A DNA stretch of 64,000 bases from Cheilinus undulatus (GCF_018320785.1 NC_054886.1:31603732-31667731); one strand, 5' to 3'; shown: positions 35,732 through 47,318, counted from the first letter of the stretch. Numbers and translations: made by a program. Notes: generated by a model not told the origin, from the sequence alone.

Positions 35732-38700
35732 TTATTTAACGCTAGCGTGAAGAGCAGGGGGCTCGTAACGGTAGCTGTATCCAAAGGCACGCAGGTAATA
35801 GGTGTAGTACTCCAATAAATACATTTCTGAAGCCGATACGTAGTGGAAAGACACCGACAGGTCTGAGCAGCAGTTTGGACCCTGAGAGAGAAAAAACAGA
35901 ATGTTAAGTTTTGCTTCATTGTAGAGACATCAAAAGGTAGCATTTTATTTATGAATAAAACCTTGAAGCCACTTTAATTCTACAACAGAAGAAACATGTT
36001 TGCTGAACTTGCCTCTGAGATGGGATAGTAGTTGTATCCCTGATACCAGTCACCCTTGGGGAATTTATATGTGAGGTGCAACTCAGGGACAAATGGGTGG
36101 AATCTCTCCCTTTGCACACTGTCCCTGGAGTCACCTGCCAACACCCCGACTTTCTCCATGCACCGACCCAATTCAAGGTCCTCTATAGAGGAAGCGTGAG
36201 TGCACGTTTTGTTTTTAAATCCTTCCACAAATCTCCGCAGAGCCTCTTTGCTCAGCACATATCCTGCCCCACCACTCATGTAGCCCTGCTTTGCGAATGG
36301 CTTGAACCTTCGGCCGAAGTAAACTGGCTCCTCCACTGTGTGGTTTGCAAGAAGTAATCGCAGGTTGTCTACGATGACGTAGGTGTCGTCATCTGCTTTG
36401 AGGAACCAATCAGCCTCGTTGAAGTGATGCTCATAGACATAATGGAACGCCTTTATAGTTTTCCAGTACAGCTGATCCCGTCCCTCCTTTGTACCTAAGC
36501 CCACTGTGGGGAAGTCTGGGTTGTCCTCAGAACTCATGAAAATCACAATGTTACAGTGACGACTCCAAGTAGACTTCACATGGCGAGCTTTCGTCTCCAG
36601 GTTTTTTGGTCCGGTCATCACCCAGCACAGAACACGCACCTTTTTGTACAGCTCATCAGCCATGCAACTGTCCTTTCCTAGTACAGAAAAAAAATACATC
36701 AACTTAAACGTGAAAACTCCAAACATCAGAAACACTGAAAACTTACTGGCATATAAACGTTAATCAAATGTTTTATTGACTTTCAATCAGAGGATCAGCG
36801 ACTGAATTCTGTGAAACAGTCATCAAAAACAGGTAGCATCCATGTAATCAAGTTAGCATCCAATTTAAAAAGAGTACATAAATACTGAAACCATATTAAC
36901 TGTATTTGTGGTATTATTTATTTACTATTTACTATTTTATTGAGCTATTTTAGTGCTTTTATAGTATCTTGTTCTGTTTTCATTTCATTTAAATTTATTG
37001 TTTTTTAAATTTCATTTTATGTGACTCTGTTACTTTGTTTTTACATTTTAACTCTTTACCTACTGAGTCTAAAAATGGCGATTTGGACATATTTTGTTAT
37101 TATGGCTGTAAAATAGTCAGGAAATGCCCTAAGTCTGAGAGCTTTTGGTCCCTTTTCCCAGGAATACTTGAACTTGACTTTTCAACATCTGGTTAATGAT
37201 TATTGCACATTATATGGAATTGTCAGCAGTTTAAAAGAAGAAAAACACAAAAACTGACTTTTTTTCATGGCTTTTATGAGAAGAAATTTTGTTATTGCTC
37301 ATGAAGTTTTGATTTGACATTTGAAATGTGAACCTATACATGTTTAGAACAATCACCAGTCATTTTTTGAGTCTAGGACTCTGGATGTGCAAAAGATAAC
37401 TATATACATAGGCGACAATTAGTGCAAATAAAGGTGGAAAAATGCATTCTCAATATTCTCAAGTAACATATACCGATTTCCCACTAAAATTAGCGTGTAA
37501 AAGCGGGTTTTTTAAACACGGGTAAACCCGCTAACAATCGGCAAGTCACTCCTTTCCCATTGCCAGTAGACCTGGGTCTGATCATCAGCAGGCGAGCTGG
37601 GTGGTTGTTTTTTTGCCTCTGGTGCGTAAAGCTGATGTCATCACGTTGCTTTTCTAGCTCAGTCTTTCTATACCAAAAATATCCGCTGAGAATAATTAGT
37701 GTTCTACTGACATATTCAGCTCCTACAGCCTTGAAATTCTCATGGATTATTCAGTAAAGCACAGCGCTTCCTACTTACGAGCGCAGCCAAATAAAGTTGA
37801 GGAGAACCTTTTCTAGACAATGTTTCTATTTCAGTTTTTCACATCTATCTGCCTCTTGGAAATATCAGGCAAACGTCGATCTTTTTAATGATTTTAAACA
37901 GAAACTTCAGCCTGTCAAACTCTGGTCTCCTCTATCAGCTGTCATCCGGCTAACAGCTGATGGAGGAGAGGGCACTTTCAGACTGAGATTTAAGGGTGAA
38001 AACTAAAAAAAGAATAGTCATTTCCAAGGAGCAGACATGTGATAAAGGGAAATAGAAACAACCTTTTAGAAAAGTCTTCCATTCTCCAGCTGCGTTTTTA
38101 TGCAGGAAGCGCTGCGCTTCCTGTGATAAACCATGAGAAGTCCAAGGCTGTAGAAGTCTGACTTGTTCACGAAACAATAAAAGCTTCCAGCAGATATCTT
38201 CATTATAACAAGAGTGAGTCAGAAAAGCATTTTTGTGTTTATATGCGCCATTAAACTGCGTTGCCGTGCTGTGAAACGTCTGCCTTTAAACTGCTTCCTC
38301 AGGCTCAAACGCACAGCTGACAGAATAAAGTTTCTGTGCAACAACAACAACTAAAAGGATCCATGAGATCACAACAGGTAAGAAATCTAGACGTATTACT
38401 TGTATTTATATAAACGTAGGCACGTTAGGCTACAGTCATCTCGTGTTCACCCGGGTGTGATGTTCCCACTGGAGCCGATCGGAGGTGAGCCGATAAAAAC
38501 CCGTGTCCATTGCAGGGTCAGTCGACCCGGGTCGACCACTCTCACTCGCTCTCCTTTTACTCTCGTCCTTCACTCTCCTTTCTCACTCGTCTTCTGCCAA
38601 AGCTGCCGTTTTCGCGGTGCTGTTCGACATTATCGTAATATATATACCACACATCATATATTGACGGAAAGCACAGATTCTCAGCTCTCTGGCAGTATTG

Positions 38701-41116
38701 GAATTTTTTAGATTGAGTAAACTTTCGAGAAGTTACAGTGTTGAGAATCCATGTAGCGGTCTTGCGATACTTCTGGTGTTTTGCTATGGTGTTTTGGTAT
38801 GAATGCCCACGTCATATGGTTGTGAGTACCGTAATGAATCATATATGTGCGCATGCCCACAATTCTCAGCTTTCCAACACTGTTGGAATTTTTCTGATTG
38901 GACAAACTTTGACAGAGTTACGGTAATAATACTCCGGACATATAAAACACAGTGCCGGCACCGGCTCAGTAGGTAAAGGGTAAACCTGGCCTCCAGTGTT
39001 TCCTCATTTTGATTTTTAAGATGGCCTTTCCTCAGTATGCACAATCCTGCTCTTACTGAATCCACTGCTCATGATGTAAAATGGACTTGATAAATGGATT
39101 TGAGCTTGTGTAGTGCTTTTCTATAGTCGTCTGTCTACTCAATGCGTTTTATGATATACTTGCCAATACTGTGTTTGGATTATGGTGTGGGATGAGGGGT
39201 CAGGAATGGGGTGGGGAAAGGGCTGGAGAGGGAGGGATGGGGTAGGGTGGAGGCTGTGCTGGTGAAAACTTTATAGAAAAGTAGCACACAGGATAGTCAA
39301 TGCCAGCTGAGTCTTCTTGAATCAAGACAACTCCAGCACCTTTACCACTGGCTTTAGTGGAATCTTTGGACTGAGAATACGTGAATGAGAGGGGGAGGGA
39401 ACAAAAAAGATAAATCATTTCTGATTATTGTGTAAAGCTGATGTTGTTCTATGCCTATTTTCTAGACTGATAGGAGTGATAATAACCTTTAAATTTTAAT
39501 TTTAAAGTTGTTTTATGTCACTTAAATGCAGAGAGGGAATTCTGTTATTCCACTATAGAGCTCACACAGCTTTCTGTTTTTTTTTCCTCACTTTTCAGTG
39601 GCATTTATGAAAAATTTCTGCGATGTCTGGTGAAAACACTACTGTTGCCAGTATTATGTCTGAGCAGGACTACATTGGCATAATGTTAATTTTAACATAG
39701 GCCGAGGTCAGAGACTTGCTTCATTATGTCTTGGTAGCGGGAAGCCAATTGCCCCTGGTACTGATGAATGCACTGTAGGCCAGTCTATGTTTCATCCACC
39801 AACAGTCCCTGAAGCTACCTCCACACCTATTACCCAAGCTCCTTCACAACCAGGCAGCAAAATGAAGCCAATGCGGAAGTGCAAAAAATTGCTGGCATTG
39901 GAACCTCCTCCTTCAGGTTAACTTCTTGCCTTTGGATGCCACTCTGGATGATGATGCCCCTCAACTCCCTTCCTACTGGCAGTGCAGGGCCCATGGACTC
40001 AGGTTTAGGCCATAGGCTTACTACCAGTTTTGGTAGGGTTGTTAGGCCTGTTTGTCGTTTGATTGAGTCTATGGCTCAGCTTGAGTCACTCTTTGGTCTT
40101 GACCAGGTTCAGCCTTCTGTCATGCATGTGTAATTCTTTGATGCGTTATGAGCTTGTGATTACCTTTTATACGGGGCAGATACTGGTTATACCTGTGAAT
40201 AGTCTGTTTGGAGAGATGATACTTGTGTACTGTGTGGTGTACAAGGCACCACTTTTGGTCTGTAGAGTTATCCTGAGATTTTGCTCGGCGCCAAGCTTGT
40301 CTCTGGCCTTTTAACTTGTTTAATAAGGTAGCGATATGCTGAACTTTCACTTGTTGGGTGATTTTGTTTTTTATGCCAGTTTTGTTTGGTGGGTGACTTT
40401 TGTGTAGTGTTTTTCTATTTTGTGTAATTCTAGGGGGGTGAATTAACCTCGCAAAGCAGAGGGATATGCCCGTTTCCTTGTTTCCCCATGTTTCATGTGG
40501 TCAGTAGATGAGTACTTCAAGATGCAACAGGTAAACCTTCAGGTAAGATACCTTTAAATTCAAAACAAACCCAACCTCCCCCTCATTCTAGTTAAGGTAA
40601 TCTTTCACATCTTTGACAGATAGAGCGCTGGGATGGCTACACTAGTAAGACGCTAGCAAGAGTCAGTACTGAATTCAGTCTATGCTGTTTGTTTTAAACT
40701 TAATCTTTCTTTCCACAGTGCAAGGAAAGGATATTTATTCAACAGTCTGTACAGGACAAAGTTTTAATGTGAGACAGTCTGATATGTGTAGGTGCAGAGC
40801 AGCTGAATCTTTGATAAGATTTGATGACAGATGTGGCCATGTTTGCTCCTAAACCTAGAGTCGTTCTCTGAATTATTTCACATGAACATCTTTAACACTC
40901 AGCTGGTGTACCTGTATGATGAGGATGCGTCAGGTTGAAGAGGGCAGATATTTCCTTTTTCCATATCTTTATTTCTTCCTCCTGCTGTTGCTGATCATCA
41001 CTACGGATGAATGCTTGCTGCATTGACAAAGTCTCCTGGAGCCTCTTCTTCAGCAGGATACTGTATATTGTGATGGCTCCCACCAAAAAGCCAGCAAACA
41101 AAGGGACAGCCTTCAT
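35732..41116 (-). CDS. c1galt1-like: C1GALT1-like core-1 beta-1,3-galactosyltransferase
   Basis: Three minus-strand coding exons: 40912-41116 (205 bp), 36013-36677 (665 bp) and 35732-35881 (150 bp), together 339 codons plus stop. Core-1 synthase adds galactose from UDP-Gal to GalNAc-Ser/Thr in the Golgi, making the T antigen. Residues ~4-22 form a type II signal anchor ([18 protein letters not shown]), followed by a Q/E-rich stem with an NLT sequon. Family landmarks: [18 protein letters not shown], the ADDDTYV metal-binding motif (D164-D166), [31 protein letters not shown] and the final-exon [15 protein letters not shown]. It is shorter than human C1GALT1 (363 aa as I recall), mainly at the C terminus, which stops soon after [13 protein letters not shown]. 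Intron 2 starts with GC (gaggcaagt). The exact paralogue (a, b or l form) is not resolved. Confidence 0.93.
37760..38130. mobile_element. Foldback element in C1GALT1-like intron 1
   Basis: Arm 37799-37866 (cttttctagacaatgtttct, cctcttggaaat) is the imperfect reverse complement of 38020-38090 (atttccaaggagcagaca, gaaacaaccttttagaaaag). Outer partial pairing (cagcgcttcct with aggaagcgctg) suggests arms of about 90 bp. No ORF. Confidence 0.65.
38678..38930. repeat. Two direct ~60-bp copies in C1GALT1-like intron 1
   Basis: ttctcagctctctggcagta at 38679 and ttctcagctttccaacactg at 38862 each start a ~60-bp similar block containing ttggaattttt, gattg and agttac. They lie about 183 bp apart. Confidence 0.6.
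39266..39370 (-). pseudogene. Ty3/gypsy-type RNase H relic
   Basis: A minus-strand frame of about 35 codons reads like the start of the RNase H domain of Ty3/gypsy polyproteins, with motif pieces [16 protein letters not shown] and PVCYFSIKF. The expected catalytic aspartate near the start is replaced (TKASG rather than the usual DAS-type motif). Only a fragment remains, inside intron 1 of the C1GALT1-like gene; reverse transcriptase, integrase and LTRs were not found. Confidence 0.65.
39600..40135 (+). pseudogene. Possible retroelement polyprotein tail
   Basis: A broken + frame with proline/threonine-rich text and an ending of the form [19 protein letters not shown] before a stop at about 40132. 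This resembles the C-terminal end of Ty3/gypsy-type pol as I remember it. Stops interrupt it. It is in the opposite orientation to the RNase H relic, so the two are not one intact copy. Confidence 0.35.
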
Positions 41117-41605
41117 TCTGAGAGTAGGTTTGACTCTGATAAGAGAGGAAGAGAGATAGTAGGCATCAGAGTTACGATAAAGAACCCAGCAAGAAGCCAT
41201 AAGCTACACATCCATGCTCTCCTGGTAAGTGTGATGGTGTCAAATATCATGTGGCAATCCCTGTTTAAGGTAACCTGACACGCCAGATGGATTTGTTTCA
41301 AACATCTACCTGGCAAACCACTCAGACAGTGTTTGGGAGAGGGCAGAGCCTTTGAAAAAAAAACTTGAAGGATGATTGGATGAGCGTTCTGTCTGTCACT
41401 TCTTTATGGTCTAATCAGAGCAAAAAAACACATGACGTCATTGCCGCTACTGAGGTGTGCGCCCAAAAGTACTGCCCCTCGTAGCTGATTGGTTTATCAC
41501 TTTCTAACAGGGCCCAAATGGTTCAGACAGGAGCTTTGCAAGATGGATTCACCAGTGAGAAACAAGGAAACGGGCGTATCTATCTGTTTTGCAAGGTTAG
41601 TTTAA
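40446..41605. repeat. ~40-bp inverted arms bracketing the first C1GALT1-like coding exon
   Basis: Left arm 40446-40495 (cctcgcaaagcagagggata, tgcccgtttccttgtttccc) is the near-complement of the right arm at about 41560-41602 (aaacaaggaaacgggcgtat, ctgttttgcaagg). A ttaa lies next to the left arm and ttag next to the right. The right side continues inward as repeat sequence to about 41265 and is matched by 43545-43740 (cacgccagatggatttgttt). Whether one transposon contains the exon, or two copies flank it, cannot be settled here. Confidence 0.6.
41265..41602 (-). promoter_or_regulatory. Transposon-derived upstream region of C1GALT1-like with a perfect CRE
   Basis: The sequence just upstream of the first coding exon is a repeat copy (see 43545-43740). 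It contains the palindromic cAMP response element tgacgtca at 41433-41440, about 320 bp from the start codon. The related copy at 43.7 kb has tgacgttg instead. An acceptor (cttatcag) 18 nt before the in-frame aatg region suggests an additional 5' untranslated exon further upstream. Confidence 0.4.
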
Positions 41606-42050
41606 GGTGTGGTTGGATAAAATAAAAACATTCACAGAATCATCTTCATGATACTAAAAAGAAGTGATGACAACATGGGTGCAATAATGTGTTGGGAGAA
41701 CATGTGCTACCTAGCTGCCTTGTTTGTCATTTGACTGAGACATTGTGTGTGAGATGTGTGTCAAATAAGTTTATCAATCCAAAGTTTACATAGAGGTTGA
41801 CAGACATGATCTTAGCTTTGAAGTTCATGGTTCATTGTTCTTTAAAGCCAGTTATTTGGCTCAACAGGTGAACACTGACAAAAAGGAATTCTTAATCTAT
41901 CCAAAAATTTAAAACTGCCTGGCACCACACAGACAGTAATCTCAGACTGTAGACAAGGAGATTGAATAGAGCTCAACAACATGGTTCTGGAAGTAAAAGT
42001 CCCAGTAGTTTTCTCCACAGTGGATTTGAATGTTAACAAAAATGTTTAGT

Positions 42051-42252
42051 AATATCTGAGTCAGGCATGCCGGTAGTCAAGTGGTTAAGGCGCGTGCCAT
42101 GTACGCAGGCGACCCAGGTTCGAATCCGGCCTGTGGCACTATTTCCTGCATGTCTCTCCCCGCTGTTTTCCCTGTTTCAGACTCTATCCACTGTTCTATC
42201 TAAAAAAGGCCAAAAATAAATCTAAAAAAAAAAAAAGAAATATCTGAGTCAG
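42051..42252 (+). mobile_element. tRNA-derived SINE, full-length copy
   Basis: The element runs 42065-42238 between perfect 14-bp duplications aatatctgagtcag (42051-42064 and 42239-42252). The head is tRNA-like: A-box region tagtcaagtgg (42074-42084) and an exact B-box ggttcgaatcc (42117-42127). A body (ctatttcctgcatgtctctc) and an A-rich tail follow. Pol III promoter boxes are intact; it is not a functional tRNA gene. Confidence 0.92.
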
Positions 42253-42535
42253 ACTTACCTCGAGCTACCAGAATTGGAAATGATGATGTGTGCTCCTGTA
42301 GAAGACAGATGTTCATAAGATATCAACCTCACCTGAAAAATGACAAAAAACAAAAACATTGTTTTTGGGGATCTCAGCTAAAAATACTTCAGTGCCATCC
42401 TGGAGTATCACAGCAGCCAGCAGTTTCTGTGATTGGTGGATTGCTTTAACTGGTCAAGTGTTAATGACAACAACACATGCCCTATAGTACTAAGTATGAT
42501 GTGTGTAAGTAATAATATGTAGATAAATATACATA

Positions 42536-43083
42536 TACAGTGCTTAACAAATTTATTAGACCACTCTAACCCTAACCAAAGTAAGGTTTATGCCACAGCT
42601 GTCCTAAATTAACAGCATTGGTAATTACCAAAATCATTTTTTATGTTTCTGCAATGGTTAATACACCGATATGTAGAAGCTCTTTAACCCAAATGATATT
42701 TTTAATGCTAAAATAGAATTATTATTGTTATCCATGAATTTTCAAATTTACTGATTTACAAAAAAACTGAGTAAAATAGTAAAGCACATTAATATTTCTT
42801 GATTAATATGTCAAATTACAGTTATTTACTTGCATTCCCAAACAGAAAAATGAGTTTTAGTGGTTGAATGTTCTGCTTGATTCATTTCTGACTTCTCAGA
42901 GAAGCCCAGTGAGCCGGCTCAAATTTGGGTGAATTCAGTTTGAAATCCCTCATTCCTGATCAAAATGGTAAAACATGGAGAGCTGACTGAAAATGAAAGA
43001 GTCCGCATTAAAGCACTTCATGATGCTGGATGGTCTCTGAGACAAATATCACAGGTGGTCTAATACATTTGTTAAGCACTGTA
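42536..43083 (+). mobile_element. Tc1/mariner deletion derivative
   Basis: The element is 42538-43081. Left cagtgcttaacaaatttatt and right, complemented, cagtgcttaacaaatgtatt form ~27-bp inverted ends with one mismatch, flanked by TA on both sides. At 42966-43055 the + strand encodes a helix-turn-helix-like start (MVKHGELTENERVRIKALHD and then GWSLRQISQ) that runs straight into the right terminus. It therefore retains only the N-terminal DNA-binding piece of a transposase. Confidence 0.88.
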
Positions 43084-43159
43084 TATATATAAACTTTTAT
43101 ATATTCTAGATTTATGTCATACAAAGTGAAATATTCCAAGACTTTTTTGTTTTCATTAT

Positions 43160-43510
43160 GATGAAACAGTTTACAGCTCATAAAAAATAAACATAATACT
43201 ATCTCATAATATTAGAATATTGTGTAAAAGTCCATTTTGCTAAGTTTTCCATAGCTTTTACCCTCTCGCACTGGTTCAGTACACACAATTGCAATCTTGA
43301 GGAAGACTGCTGACTTCACATTTGTCCAGAAGACAATCATTGCCATAGAAGGTCACTGCTGAAAGAGCAGCCTGTTCTCAGAGGCTGTATCAAAGCATAT
43401 TCATGGAAAGTTGACTAGAAGAGTGTGGTTAGACAAGTTGCACAGGTAACATGGGAGAGCTCAGCCTTCAGACGATTGTCACAAAAAGCAGAACTTAGAG
43501 ATTCACTAAA
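43160..43510 (+). mobile_element. Decayed DNA-transposon copy, related to 31.46-31.96 kb
   Basis: Aligns by eye with 31480-31760 (gaagactgctgactt, aaggtcactgctgaaagagc, ttcatggaaagttgacta). Coding is lost. Immediately followed by the 43545-43740 repeat. Confidence 0.5.
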
Positions 43511-43544
43511 AGCTGACTGAGGCCGGAGTCAGTGGATCATGAGT

Positions 43545-43740
43545 CACCATAACCTGGCACGCCAGATGGATTTGTTTCGCACATCCATCTGGCAAACCAC
43601 TCATAGACAGCGTTTGGGAAAGGGCCACGTCTTTGAGAAAAACTCAAAAGGGGGTTTGGCTCAACATTCTGTCTGTCACATCTCTACGGTCCAATCTGGG
43701 CAGCAAAACACATGACGTTGCTGCTACCAAAGGAGTAAAC
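43545..43740. repeat. Repeat copy shared with the C1GALT1-like upstream region
   Basis: Same blocks as 41265-41460: cacgccagatggatttgttt, ctggcaaaccactcatagac, ttctgtctgtcac and cacatgacgt. Confidence 0.7.
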
Positions 43741-44819
43741 TCCATAGAGAACTGCATAACATAAGCCATAGTAGTCATGTAGACATGTCAGTGCACGACT
43801 TTTTTCATTTTTGAAAAGAAAACAACTCACTTCTGTTCTTTGTTCTTCTGTTCACAAAGAAATGTTGTCAAGTTCTGATAAAACTGGCGCCTGGCAACTG
43901 TATGGATGGGGCAACATTTGTGACCAAAGCTGGTAAAGACTCCTGCAAGTTGTCCGAGGTCATTTTTGATTTTTTACACATTATGAAAGCGTAGATTCCA
44001 AGCGTTCTGATGGTGTATCACACACCTTTATCTGAGCATATTTTACAAAGATATGCTCATTTGGATGTTAACTTCTAGTTCCTGTTTGTTCTGAGAAAAC
44101 CAGGCTCAAAGTTTCAGGACTTTTCCTACCTTCAGACAGGCCAGGTAATGGGCATGAGCAATAGGGCCACATTTACATAAAGTCCACCCAAACCAAGCTT
44201 CTGAATCGACTGGTGATGCTCATCAAAATATTCCCATGGGAAATCCGCCTTCATCAAACTTTCACTGTCGAGTGATCCCAAAGTTTTCCCAAGTCTGTTG
44301 AAAGTTCTTGTCACTTCTTCACGTCTCTTCTACTTTTTTCGCTGCAGGGTGCATCTTGAGGCTTGTTGATAAAGGTGATGACTAGAAACAGCTGTATACG
44401 TACCGGGTAAGGGGTGGTGTTTGAGCCATGCGGTGTTCGTTATTGTCCATCTTAATGGGCAAAACTGGGAACAATGGGAGCCCGAGTGGCCAATTATCAC
44501 CCCGCAGTTTCGCTTTCCCCTCCCCTCAATCTCCCCGCAGGAACTTTGAAACAGGGCATTTTAAAACACAAAATTAATGCTTTTAAATATTACGTTTATG
44601 TTACTTTTTTAGTTTAAATGTCAGGCTTACATAAAATGAGAAAAAATGAAAAATGATCATTTTGAAGAAAACGACTTTGTATCCATTTTTCTCAACCACC
44701 GAAAAGCCGACTTGCAGGAACTTTATCTGGCTTCGGTCACATTTTTGTTGTTCCAGGGCTGCAACACAAACTAGAAAACAATCTTGCAGAAAAAATGCTG
44801 AGAGCTCAGATACAGTGTA

Positions 44820-46878
44820 AACTACTTCATTGTTGCCAAGTCCACTTATTTTAAGCGACTTTGGGCTTGTTTTTATGTAAAGTTGCTTATAAATATTGGT
44901 AGTCGGAGGTTTTTGGGCTTGTTTCTAAAGTGTAGTTGCTAATTTGGGCTTGTTCCCAGCTCCATATGATAAGTTGTCAAGCAGATCTTTTCGATGTGTT
45001 ATTTAAACGTAGGATAGTTTGTCTTGACTGTTCCTTCTGTCCCTCCCCTTTCCCCATACACACACACACAGGAGACAGCAGAGTTTTTTCCCACCCGCCT
45101 CCTGCTTCTATTGGGGCTTTTTCAAGAGGCATCTGGCTGCAGCCCTCGGGCAAACCTCTACGCTGGGGCATGATGTATATTACCCGCGACGAAATTTCAG
45201 CTTTATCCACTTGCCGACAGGCTGACCCTAAACCTAACCAGTTGGATTTAAATGCCTTAACTGAAGCAGTCGGGGTTTAATAGCGTAGACCCATACGCTT
45301 TGCCCCAGCATACGGGGCTATGCTAATGTGTCATAAGCACAGCGTTGTAGTCATGCTAACAACAGCTAGGTCATGCAAACAACCGCTAACACGCTGCACG
45401 CCTTAGCGTAGGCTTGGGCAATGACGTCACGCCCCAGCGAAGAGGTTTCGCCCCAGCGTAGAGGTTTCGCCCCAGCGTAGAGGTTTCGCCTCAGCGTAGA
45501 GGTCTCCAACCAAACGCCCTAGCATAGAGTTTTGCTCGAGGGCTGCAGCCAGACCCTCTTGGCTTTTTCAGAACATGGCGCAGCTCGGCTTGACTTGGTT
45601 TGACTCGGCACGGCAGCCCAGCAGGGGGTTTGCTTTTCCACCACAGCCGAGATACCCATTTGAGCTAGAGCTGATGACGCCGTGTTTTGATCCCTCCTCG
45701 ATCTCTCTTCACCGTCTGATCTGAATGACTTTACATTGTACACTTTAAACTGTCCACCAACAGCGCTGCAAGCTGCTCTTTTAACTATCCTCCCTCTCGC
45801 TCTCTCCCCGCATCTCTTTTCCTCTCTCTCTCTATCTGCATTTAGTGAATAGTGGGTCTTTAAAGAGCAGAAAATGAACGCAATCATATTTTTGGATTGG
45901 GCAGTGAGAACGGCATGCTTTACGGCGCCAATTAATAAATTAAAGACGGACTCCATCATGGGCGAAATGTTTCGACGTCTCCAGCATTTTATTTTGTAAA
46001 AGTCTAAAATTGTCCATAAGAAGGGGACAGGGTCAGACTCTGGTTATTCCTGGTCCTTCATGATTTCACTCGTCAGAGTGAGAATCTGTGCGCAATTATC
46101 TTACCATAGTACGAGCACAAAAATCTCAAGTTTTGGTCTTGTGTCATAAATATTTAAGTCATACAGTGAATGCTGACACCGCTGTAACAGAGTTATGGAC
46201 AGCTGGAGCAGAGGTAGGGGTAAAACGTTTCTCTTTCTCTCTAATTTGCTGTGACCCTGATGGCAACGAGTACTAGCCAATCACAAGCAGGGCAATCTGT
46301 TTTTTTCTTTCTGTTAAGGGAAACGTCAGTGACGTTTAAATGAAAAGCATGACTGATGGTGGACTGTAGGAGAGTTCTTCTGAGCAACAATGCCTGGGAC
46401 AAAGTGCAAAATCCTGTAACTAAAAGAAAAAAGGAAGATGAGTGCATAAAAGCAATAATAAAGAATTTGTGAATTCAGGATGATATTTATTTGTGTGTGC
46501 AAATTTTAATCATCAGAGGTTTACTCTGTAGATAATGTACTTGGTACGTCAGTCTATATTTGATATCCCATCTGTTTTCTATTGTTAAATAACATGAAAA
46601 GGTGGTTTAACTACCTTTTGTGGTCATTGTCCTGAAGCTCGGGGAGGGGGGATAAACTGTATTGTGGGTACAGTTTTGCAAAATTGCGCAGAGTTAACCA
46701 ATGTGTCCACATGGATGTAAAATGGCAATCTGTACCCACAGTTTACAATCCATCCCCACAGATTTTTCTCTCTCCGGAACCTAGGGGGGCTCTGTAGCAA
46801 AAGTCGCTTGTTTTGGGCTTGTTTTCACAGGCCTGGTTGCTTATTTGTCTCACGAGATCTGGCACCACTGAACCACTT
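44820..46878. mobile_element. hAT-type element 5, 2.04 kb
   Basis: The element is 44828-46870. Left cattgttgccaagtccactt and right, complemented, cagtggtgccagatctcgtg are imperfect inverted ends, and both sides carry the phrase ttgggcttgttttta-like sequence. The flanks are aactactt (44820-44827) and aaccactt (46871-46878), 7 of 8. It contains a 19-bp minisatellite (45431-45511) and a ttttccaccacagccgagat block similar to 62595-62660. No transposase frame was found; the 146-codon minus frame at 45519-45959 has no recognised domain. Confidence 0.7.
45431..45511. repeat. 19-bp minisatellite
   Basis: About four copies of gccccagcgtagaggtttc, with related singletons just upstream (ttagcgtaggcttgggc) and downstream. 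Confidence 0.9.
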
Positions 46879-46904
46879 CTGGGAATCCTTCTCAATCTAG
46901 CAGG

Positions 46905-47195
46905 CCTTGGAACCATGACACAGGTATGCTGGTTAAACAAAGTTATTTGACTTGAAAATGGCACAGGCACAGGGATGTGGCAATGAGAGAGCAAACGGGA
47001 TATAATAAGAGAACATTAAATTTAAAGAAGCACATCCACAAAGTCAATATAAAAGGTCATATGAGTTTGTTTCCTCTTCTTCTTCAGGATGTTCAAACAA
47101 ACATCCTGGAATGCTTCAATCATGTGGGAGGAGATGCCTGACCTATATCAGTACAAGCAAACACCAACCATATCTTGTTCTTGTTAGGTTTGCTT
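46905..47195 (+). repeat. Inverted ~290-bp duplicate, copy 1
   Basis: Read in reverse it matches 51935-52235: ggaaccatgacacaggtatg, ggtcatatgagtttgtttcc, aggatgttcaaacaaacatc and tcttgttcttgttaggtttg all have complements there in the same order. Both copies also keep a short shared frame (LFNQ, one variable residue, TCVMVP). Confidence 0.8.
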
Positions 47196-47318
47196 AGTTT
47201 CATCAACTGATCCTTATACCTGTATACTAAATTCAACGAAACGACACAAAAATAAAAAATACACTTGGTTGTATTCTTGATGATAGAGCTGCATTGATCA
47301 CCCTGCTGATGATCACGG

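Noticed and set aside
41114..41200. Upstream ATG adding 28 residues to the C1GALT1-like protein
   Set aside because: An acceptor-like tract lies between, and the MKAVPLF start directly precedes the expected signal anchor, so the shorter start is preferred.
42065..42135. Functional tRNA gene
   Set aside because: A- and B-boxes are present, but the acceptor stem is not convincing, and the segment continues into a SINE body with A-tail and target duplications.
45519..45959. 146-codon frame on -
   Set aside because: Inside hAT element 5, partly over CT-rich runs; no recognisable domain.
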